The translations under genes and the position numbers were made by a program. A DNA stretch of 64,000 nucleotides, taken from NCBI GenBank assembly GCA_013368325.1, contig JAACJK010000001.1, positions 2,232,001 through 2,296,000 on the forward strand, written 5' to 3'. This document shows, in pieces, positions 57,245 to 64,000 of the stretch (positions are counted from its first letter, which is position 1; each line of letters opens with the position of its first letter). The stretch is from Ephemerocybe angulata (lineage: Eukaryota; Basidiomycota; Agaricomycetes; Agaricales; Psathyrellaceae). The notes under the pieces were generated by a model that saw only the letters and a program-made list of their open reading frames with translations, did no database searches and was not told where the DNA came from.

Positions 57245-57911
57245 TATGCATAGTTGGTTCATCTTGCTGCTTAGGTTGTGGCTAGCTGGCCGACTGGGAA
57301 CGATTTGGCTCATTGCTCATCGAAGCGGTGAGTGGGGTCGCCCTCCGCGTTCGCAGCAGGGGCGCAATACGAATGGCCTATAATAGGGCGCTTATCGGTC
57401 GGCTTTCTGTCGGACCAGCGCCTGAATCGTCGGATTACCGAATATGTCCACATGTTCCCAGGATTTTGCCTCCGACGAATGTCCCAAATCTGACATCCGA
57501 CGGTTTGTCTCTACTCCCATCTCCAGTAATTGGCCATTTGAACTGAGGAAGCCGGCCAGAATCCAACCTAGTGTCACGTACGTCGCTAGTAGCTACACTT
57601 ACTGTCAGGTACGTCTCAAACGACACTTTCAGGCTAAATCGTCTCTAATCGCATCATTCCTCCTTCTCTAGGTGCAGAACGCCTCGACATCTCGTTTCTG
57701 TCCGCCCAGACCCGACCAGGACACCCAGCGCTCCAGATACTCGACAAGCGTAGGAGCTGGGTGCGGTGCTGTTGAGTCGCCCACTGTTGGCCGAATAGGG
57801 AGGACGAAAGGTTGGTGAGGTAGGACTGAGCTCAGAGTTATTCCCATCGTTCGGGTTTCACTCTCTCCAGTCCAATTCTCCTCTCACGTTGTCGCACCCA
57901 GTATATCTTAT
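57245..57911 (+). repeat. R-family copy H, inverted, partial
   Basis: It joins T at the same junction as copy C joins T at 24489, in inverted orientation. It ends with the block cccagtatatcttatt, also seen at 49840 and 55893. Confidence 0.6.
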
Positions 57912-58071
57912 TGAAAAGTGTATTGTTCTATACTGACAAGCAAGTCCAACTCTGATCGCACACAGAATCTCTACCACAAACCAAAATTTCGGAAAAACAC
58001 AAATGATAGTCATACATTCGCAGAAGGCCAGTACTTATATACAGTCAAGAAATACAGTTGCAGGTCCTACT
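57912..58071. other. 3' flank of the dioxygenase gene
   Basis: Short flank between R copy H and the stop codon of the TET/JBP-like gene. No feature recognised. Confidence 0.4.
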
Positions 58072-59840
58072 CTAAGCTTGTCCGCAGTCTGCATCTTCAA
58101 AGTCGTCCGAATCCACAACAGACCCCGTCTCCGTGAGCTTCAACTTTGCGTACTTCAGAACGTCTGCAAGTGTGCTCCAGAGCTCCAAAGTACTCTCCCA
58201 ACGTTTTGACTTCCTGTGAATCATGTCGTTGTACAGGTCGATGTTGTAAGCCTTGAGCTCTTCCTCAGTACGGTATCCGTTGTCGGCATATCGGAATAAG
58301 GCGCCGGAGGAGAATTGAGTGAATGAGACACGGGTCTCACCAGGCTGGATTGCAGTGTTAGAGTGAGTAAAGACTGCAGAGGGAAGGAGGATAGTTGATC
58401 CTGCTGGGAACTCAATTACGATGCCCAGCTCTTCGACTACAAGATGCCCGCCCTGCTTGGAATTAAACTCGCCCATCGCCGTAATGGCACAGAATCCTCC
58501 AGGGAGGTTCATGCAGTCCCGATGGCGAGCAGTCACAGTCTGCGGCCCGAAGTTGAAAGCCGCCGCAGAGAAAACACTCTTCTTGAAGTTCCACTGGAGG
58601 TGGGGCATATGGCGCTCGACATCCTGGCGGAGAGCGTGGTACCGCTTGAATAGCTTGGGCATGAAAATACGGAACGTCGCTGCGAGGACGGTGCTTCAGT
58701 ACAGGTTAGAAGACTCGGAGAGTTGAGAATTCTACGTACCGCTTTGGAACGTGGCAACCCTTGTAATGTCTTCATCAGCAAGAAGTTCGGCGAGCATAGG
58801 TTCGTGCACGCCATTTAGCAGGTTGTAGGGCTGCTTAGGCCCATGTCCAGCAAGGACACCAACATTAAGCGCCCCGAACTCGCGGCCGCGCTTGTGATCA
58901 CGCTGGGCGCTCGTGAATTTCGCGTTACGGCCGGCCTCAAGAATTTTCTCGCATGCGTGCTTGATTGAGAGTACGTAGAATGGATCGTCAGGTCGGCCAA
59001 CGGCAGCCATGCCAATCGTATCGGTTTTCGGGTCAGTGAAGAGGAGGGGAGTGCTAGCACGGGGTCAGTTCATGCAGATAGCCGTGCGCAATTGGTTGGC
59101 TTACATCCCATCCCAGGCAACGTGCCTCTTCCCGGTTGCCAGGACTTCAGCGAGCGTGCGGGCGTCATTTGGCCCGGTAGACCCTTTGGTCAGCGCCTCA
59201 TAGCCGCTGGAGGAGACCGGTAGGGCGTCGAAGTCGATGGCCTGTGGTAACGGGGTAGTCGACGAACTCCCCGGGACGTGCTGCTTCACGTTGGTTGCCT
59301 TCGGTTCCTGACCCGAAGCTACCGTGGCGTTGACGCGCGTGTTCTTTCGGTATGTGCCAAACCGCGCCTTATCCCTCGCCTTCCTTACCGGTGCCTTTGG
59401 CGGCGCGCTCGCATCCGACGCCATCGTGTCTGGTAGCGGGTTCAAGCCGTCGCTGTGAATAGACGGGCTTGGAGCTGCGTGGCGCTTGGACGACGGGTTT
59501 TCATCGTCCAACCCAGCGTCAGAAAGGTTTCGCTTGGGCGTGGTGACACCAGCGAGTCCAACTGGTGAGGGGGAAGGCGCGCGGTGCGCGGCATCGGCGG
59601 TCGGCTCAGGGGAAGGCTCGCTGTGCTCAATGTCCACCGTGTCCTCGGCGCCAAAGGCTGCGAGGAGAAAGGGTACAACGGAGAAGTCGTCCGCTGGCGC
59701 TTTTGCTACGCAAAAGCTTGAGTAGGTCTTGCCCGAGAGCGATTTTCGAGCCTGTGTAATCGGGCATCTGGTGAGCACTAGCACTGGAAATCAATCAAAA
59801 GCCCAACTAGACTTACAACTGTGGAGGAAATAAACTTCAT
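58072..59840 (-). CDS. TET/JBP-family 2OG-Fe(II) dioxygenase, four exons, ~530 aa
   Basis: Exons 59840-59817, 59751-59105, 59053-58740 and 58679-58072 join in frame; introns are 51-65 bp with GT and AG ends. The first exon has eight codons. The N-terminal third is disordered with basic patches (KRNLSD, KARDKARFGTYRK). The catalytic core at about 370-455 has the HxD pair (ARHRDC, about His381 and Asp383), GEFNSKQGGHL, IEFPAGSTILLPSA, a second His in THSNT (about 434) and Arg in GETRVSF (about 445), the family's iron and 2-oxoglutarate ligands. In the family the reaction is oxidation of methylated bases in DNA. It is divergently paired with a KDZ transposase, as known in basidiomycetes. All key residues seem present. 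Confidence 0.8.
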
Positions 59841-60215
59841 GTTTTCCTGGAGATGCACGTAGAAAGTTGAGGATTGAGGGATACGGGTGATGTAGGGCGC
59901 GAGAAGGCGAGTAATGAGAGCAAACACAAAACGCCCGGTGCGCTCTCCAATCCGTGGACGATGCCTGGTGCGGCGTCAAGAACCGGGGGAGGGAAGCAGC
60001 GAGGTAGACGGGAGGAGAGAATTGGAAGAATGTGGTGGGGAGGAAAGAATGTGTGAGATGGGACTGAAGAACATCGGTTTGACAAGCGGAATGTTGAACT
60101 GAGAAATCTTGAAACGCGACGCGACGCGTTAGATGAACGTGAGAAAGATGGTGCTTTGACTCACGATCAGGCAAAATCGAACACCCGCAGAGTCATTTTC
60201 CTTACACCCGCACAA
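59841..60215. promoter_or_regulatory. shared divergent promoter region
   Basis: 375 bp separate the ATG of the dioxygenase gene (minus) from the first ATG of the KDZ gene (plus). No coding stretch is supported here, so both promoters should lie inside it. No distinct box was identified. Confidence 0.4.
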
Positions 60216-61700
60216 ATGAAACGACGCAAGGCAACCTCGTCGTCCCGCCGGGGCATTCGAATACTTTCATCCCAAGCAAACTCGTCTGGAGTCCACGAGC
60301 AGCGCCGACTGGATCTTAAATCCCACCGAAAAATATTGCAGCACACAGTAGACACGCGACGAGAAGCGGAAGGTGAGCCCACAACACATTTCATTTGCTT
60401 GTCCGACCCTGAGCTTCTTTCAGGGACCCGGCGCAAGAGCCAATTTGCCCATCTCGATATTCCCAGCGCGTCATCTGAGATGGGCAGCATGGAATTCGAC
60501 GACGACGACGGCGGCGAGGCAGGCCCCAGCCAGTGGATGGACGAACCCATGACGGCTGCTGACATTCTCAGCGGAACCGTTCATCTGGAATCGAGTTACG
60601 CAGGAGGGGGGTTTCAGAGTCTTCTGGGCCAGAATAAACGGTATGTGGCGCATCTTCTTGCGCGTATTTTGCATTCTAATCTTTCTGTATTACCCAGACG
60701 ACGCCAGGCGGAACACCGGACTTCAAGACACGATCAAACGCACCTGCGAAACGACGGATTCAAAAAAAAATAGACTGTATGGTGCAGGCGTACACATATG
60801 TGCAAGCCGGACATACGTTCTTTAGGCGCCAGAGACGCTTGCTGCGATCAAGCGCCCGTAGAACCATCTCTTCAACCTCCTCCGTGATGCCAAGACATAG
60901 ATCATACGCGGTGTTGAACGCGTCCGAGTATGTTCGGCGAAAGGGAATGCCCTGCAAGTCGCAAAGGCCTTTGATATATGGCTGGAGAGCGAGAGACGGG
61001 GAGCAGAGATGGAGATTGCGGTATAGCTCGAGCGTCCTCACTGTGAACGCGGTGGATGGGGTATATGGGGCGGTTGGAATCAGCCTTTGGGATATGAGCG
61101 CAGCAGGTACCCCCTGGTCTCCCGCTCGAAGTTCGGCATAATGAGAATATATTTCTGGGAAGCTGTAAGCCGGATATTCCTTCAGATAGTGTAGCTGAAC
61201 TTACCAAAGCAGTCTATAACCTGAAGCTTGTAGCTACCCTGGAGCTCGTTCTCGGGAAACGCGTGCTGCGTGACCCCACCCTTGTATGCACGACGCCCAA
61301 CCACCTCGTCCCACCTCATGTTAGACGGCGAGAGTCCCCTTCGCTTCGGCATCTTGGTTACCATGGACGGCGGGAACTCGTTGAAACGCTTGGCGAGGCG
61401 AGAAATAGGGAAGGAAGTGGGTGAGGAACTCGGCCCGATGCGAGGGGTGAGGGATGAACGCTCAGTATCCCAGCATTACTACCTGACGAGAGTCGAGGTG
61501 GACAAGTGGGCGAAGGATACAGCATCAACTGCCGATCCACACGGAGGCCGCTGCATTCGAGGAGACTGAGGGGGGAGGCAAGCAACCCCTGCGCTAGTCG
61601 GTGGCATAACATGAGCAGCGAGGCTACGGCTAAAATGTGGGGGATACTTGCACAGTGGCCGTTGCAAACACGGCATGTTACGAGTCTGTGTTTAATTTTT
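60216..61700 (+). pseudogene. KDZ-type transposase, decayed, with internal inversion
   Basis: First ATG in frame is 60216 (MKRRKATSSSRRGIR). Introns 60373-60423 and 60641-60697 keep the frame. The N-terminus has HEQRRLDLKSHRK and DTRREAE, typical of these proteins. An A9 run (60762-60770) puts a stop in frame; one more A would continue it. Residues expected next are on the opposite strand (60793-61320). Downstream of 61321 the plus strand carries LRFGILVTMDGGNSLKRL and HYYLTRVEVDKWAKD, then frameshifts before RWHNMSSEATAKMWG and a CKHG-like piece. The C-terminal part with most catalytic residues is missing after about 61690. Confidence 0.75.
60793..61320 (-). other. inverted segment of the KDZ transposase, 528 bp
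   Basis: The minus strand reads MRWDEVVGRRAYKGG, a 50-bp intron (61155-61204, GTAAGT donor, CCCAG acceptor), then TVRTLELYRNLHL, LQPYIKGLCDLQGIPFRR and VCPACTY, all KDZ hallmarks that belong between the plus-strand parts on either side. The segment length is a multiple of three. At both edges the flipped segment would join the flanks without adding or losing a base: GCG TA + C on the left, and a full codon before TTA at 61321. Confidence 0.8.
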
Positions 61701-62327
61701 GAAAATTAGTACATTTAACATAGCTCAGGGTATTTGACGTTGCAGACAGTGTGGATATACAGACCTTCATTCCCTAACCGCTTGCTCCCCTTTCCCGGGA
61801 GTGTTCGTTCTGACAAAATGAGCTCCCTTCTCCAGTTCCACACGTGCGCGCTTGCAGTGGACCGCCAACCGCCGTCGCGCTGTACTTGCGTTGAACAACG
61901 CGCCTAGCACACATTCCATATGCCCATCGGCACGTCGTCGCCGTCGCTTGATGCCTACATCCACCACCACATTATGATTTATCGCCGCCGTGACGAGGGT
62001 GGCCGCTGCATTGAGCGCGGCGGCGGACTGCATGTAGATAACCCTCAACCCTCCACTACCAGAGATATCTGCTGTCCATCATTGTTCATCCCTCATCCCA
62101 GCACCATCCTTTCAACCCCAGCGAAAGGTAGCAGAGCCAGATGGGCGATTAGGCGATTAGGCAAAGACTAGTCATCTCTGAGATCCTCAACATCCCCCAT
62201 CCTCACCCTCACACTCCTTCCCACCCTTCTCAGATAAACCCCTGCGAACACCCTCCCCATGCCCTCCATGCCCCTTGCATATCCTCCCGTTCTCCCCTCT
62301 CCAACTCCGCCCACAACCGCACACTCC
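61701..62327. other. no supported gene
   Basis: One 93-codon minus-strand open frame (61767-62048, Ala/Arg-rich) lacks support. The rest is non-coding in appearance. Confidence 0.35.
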
Positions 62328-63101
62328 TAACCCAGCCCTTGCAGCGCCGCACAATGATCGCCCCTCTCCAACACCCCAATTCTAGCCCGGCTGTCAGGAT
62401 CGAAGAACACGCGCTCATACACCGACACACCCCGTGCATCGATCTCCCGCATCACTTTCATAGAATGCGCTTCGATGTTGCTGAGTGTACGGTGGAGGAC
62501 GTTTGGATGAGCCAGCCTGCGGGGCTGGAGTACTTGCGCTTCGGGGTGGGAAAACGGGAGCCCGGCGAGGTTGAGGCGGAGGGTGGTGAGGTTGGGCGCA
62601 GGGGAGGATGGGTTGAGTGCAGAGGGGATAAGGGATGAGAGAGGTGAGGAGCGCGGCTGTGCAGGAGAGCGGCGTGAGCGAGGCTAGGTCGTACATGTCC
62701 GTCGAGGTGAGCGTGTGGAGCATGGGCAGGTGTAGGTTGGAGAGTGTGAAGATGTCTTCGTCGTCCGAACCTGTGGTGCGATTAGTTACTCATCTAGATA
62801 GATTAAGGGTAATCGTACCTGAGCTATATGACCCCTCGACGTCAGTGTTTCCTTCCCACCTGACGCCCAAGTTCTGTACCCTCGCGGCACACTCGTGCAA
62901 TATCACCCAGCTCAAGGCGCAGCATGCCTCACTCCCCAGGTCCAATTCGAGTTCGACGCATTCACGCCATGCGATGTAATGGCCATCCTGTGGTCCAAAA
63001 AACGACCTTTCGAATGAGGTCCGGACCTCAGCGAGCGTGGCGTGCGCGGAAGCGTTTGGAGGTGAGAACAGAGGACGGAGCACCTTGTTGGTGGTGGTCA
63101 T
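62328..63101 (-). pseudogene. unidentified LRR-like gene with a frameshift
   Basis: Minus strand: an open frame from 63101 (MTTTNKVLRPLF) runs to a GTACGA donor near 62819. After a 48-bp intron ending CACAG it continues with leucine-rich stretches (IFTLSNLHLPMLHTLTSTDMY). Near 62640 the frame slips by one; the other frame continues naturally (NLTTLRLNLAGLPFSHPEA, MREIDARGVSVYERVFFD) to a stop at 62328. The style resembles the C-terminal part of fungal F-box/LRR proteins, but no F-box is seen. Confidence 0.4.
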
Positions 63102-63889
63102 CCGGTCGCTGTCGATGGCTGAGGAGGCTGGGGGAGTTGGAGGGTGGGCGCCGAAGGATGGTGGTCTGGCGCCGTCGCACGGCGCTGTGGTAATTGAGAT
63201 GTCGTCGTGGGACGGTCAGCGCCAGCGGATGTGGTGGTGGTGGTTCATGCTGTATCTACGGGCGTGATGGAGCTGGCGCCGTCGAAGTTAGGGGGCGCTG
63301 GACGAGGGGGTGTTAGGGACCGAGAGGGAGGTTTGGTATAAAAAGAGCTCACCTATTCGAGCTGTGAGCTGCCTAGCGCCATTCCCTGAGCGTCATGACG
63401 AGGGGGCGAAGGCGCCGGTGTTAATGGTGAGGGTTGGTTGTTAGCGGCTGGTGGTGGGGATGCACGAAGCATCGTCGTGTCGCTCACCTGTCGGTAGCGG
63501 AGCAGTTGTCAATGAGGGCGGTTTCGGGGAGAGGTGCGCGGCCTTGGGGATGCTGGCAGCGTGAGCCTGCTGGGCCATGGACTTCGCAACGGGGAGGCCT
63601 ATAGGTCCGGTCAGTTGGTGATTGGCGAGTACGGGGAAGGACAGTGCTCACATGAGTTCGGAGGGGACGTCGCACTTGGGCGACCTGGCGTGCTAGTATC
63701 GCCGCGGAAGGTGGAGCTTCATTGCACCAATGCGCGCGCCGGCCCCGTCCCACAATTCTCCTTTCGCCCCGCTCAGCTTATCTTTCCTCCCTAAGTCACT
63801 TCCAGCCTCTTGAAACGCCCTGGCCTATACCTAGCAACCGTGCGCTAAACGGTAAGACCAGGAGAAGCGCAAGGTTGTGGTTGGCTGGT
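63102..63889. other. no supported gene
   Basis: Gly/Trp/Arg-rich and Pro-rich open frames on both strands look like GC-rich non-coding sequence. A ggtataaaaagag stretch at 63335 is TATA-like, but no gene start follows. Confidence 0.35.
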
Positions 63890-64000
63890 AGGAGCGGGAG
63901 CTGGAAAGGAAGTAAGCCAATTGCAACTGAATGTGGCCGACTTGAACGTGCAGCGTACCTCGGTTCGCCGTCACAGCGGTCCTGAGTTCAACGGCTACTT
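63890..64000 (-). repeat. R-related copy running off the right edge
   Basis: The stretch from gagctggaaaggaagtaagcc to cctgagttcaacggctactt matches 8410-8505, and partly 26966-27010, in the same orientation. The copy continues beyond the window. Confidence 0.6.

Noticed and set aside
60760..61041. Minus-strand KDZ-like open frame as an independent antisense gene
   Set aside because: Its ends fit exactly into the plus-strand KDZ parts on both sides, so it is the inverted middle of the same gene.

Overview
The window is nuclear DNA of a basidiomycete fungus, most likely an Agaricomycete. The evidence is dense genes with 48-65 bp GT-AG introns, several F-box/LRR-type genes, a Ty3/Gypsy chromovirus, and a KDZ-type transposase lying head to head with a TET/JBP-like dioxygenase, a pairing known from basidiomycete genomes. 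I cannot name the species. No rRNA, tRNA, CRISPR array or bacterial feature was recognised.

Layout. 0-7 kb: a two-exon hypothetical gene (minus), a gene for a protein with a triplicated charged module and an acidic minisatellite (plus), and an F-box gene with a frameshift (minus). 8-30 kb: a duplication-rich accessory block. A decayed multi-exon gene family, called R here, occurs as two tandem copies of about 3 kb (8.5-14.5 kb) plus further full and partial copies. Between them lie an F-box gene with four phase-0 introns, its 5'-truncated paralogue, a Brr6/Brl1-like fragment and other decayed genes. 30.8-33.2 kb: a RING-finger gene and an unidentified gene cut by a retrotransposon. 33.26-43.12 kb: a complete LTR retrotransposon on the minus strand with two LTRs that read as identical and a 5-bp target duplication; its Pol carries unusual N- and C-terminal extensions. 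43.8-47.1 kb: a single-pass membrane protein gene and a SAM-dependent methyltransferase gene. 47.3-57.9 kb: R copies and other gene pieces in inverted orientation, partners of those at 22-27 kb, plus one plausible six-exon gene (53.4-54.4 kb). 58-61.7 kb: the TET/JBP-like gene (minus) and a decayed KDZ transposase (plus). 62.3-63.1 kb: a frameshifted gene of unknown, possibly LRR, type. A further R-related copy runs off the right edge.

The strongest unexpected signal is in the KDZ gene. A 528-bp internal segment (60793-61320) is inverted. Flipping it back would rejoin the coding frame exactly at both edges, and the intron in the segment also reads only on the minus strand. The second is a set of four degenerate modules between the Gag/Pol overlap and the protease of the retrotransposon. 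The third is the web of direct and inverted duplications of one gene family, with F-box genes sitting inside a split copy.

All gene models are hand-spliced from GT/AG sites and frame continuity. Frameshifts at homopolymers may be assembly errors.
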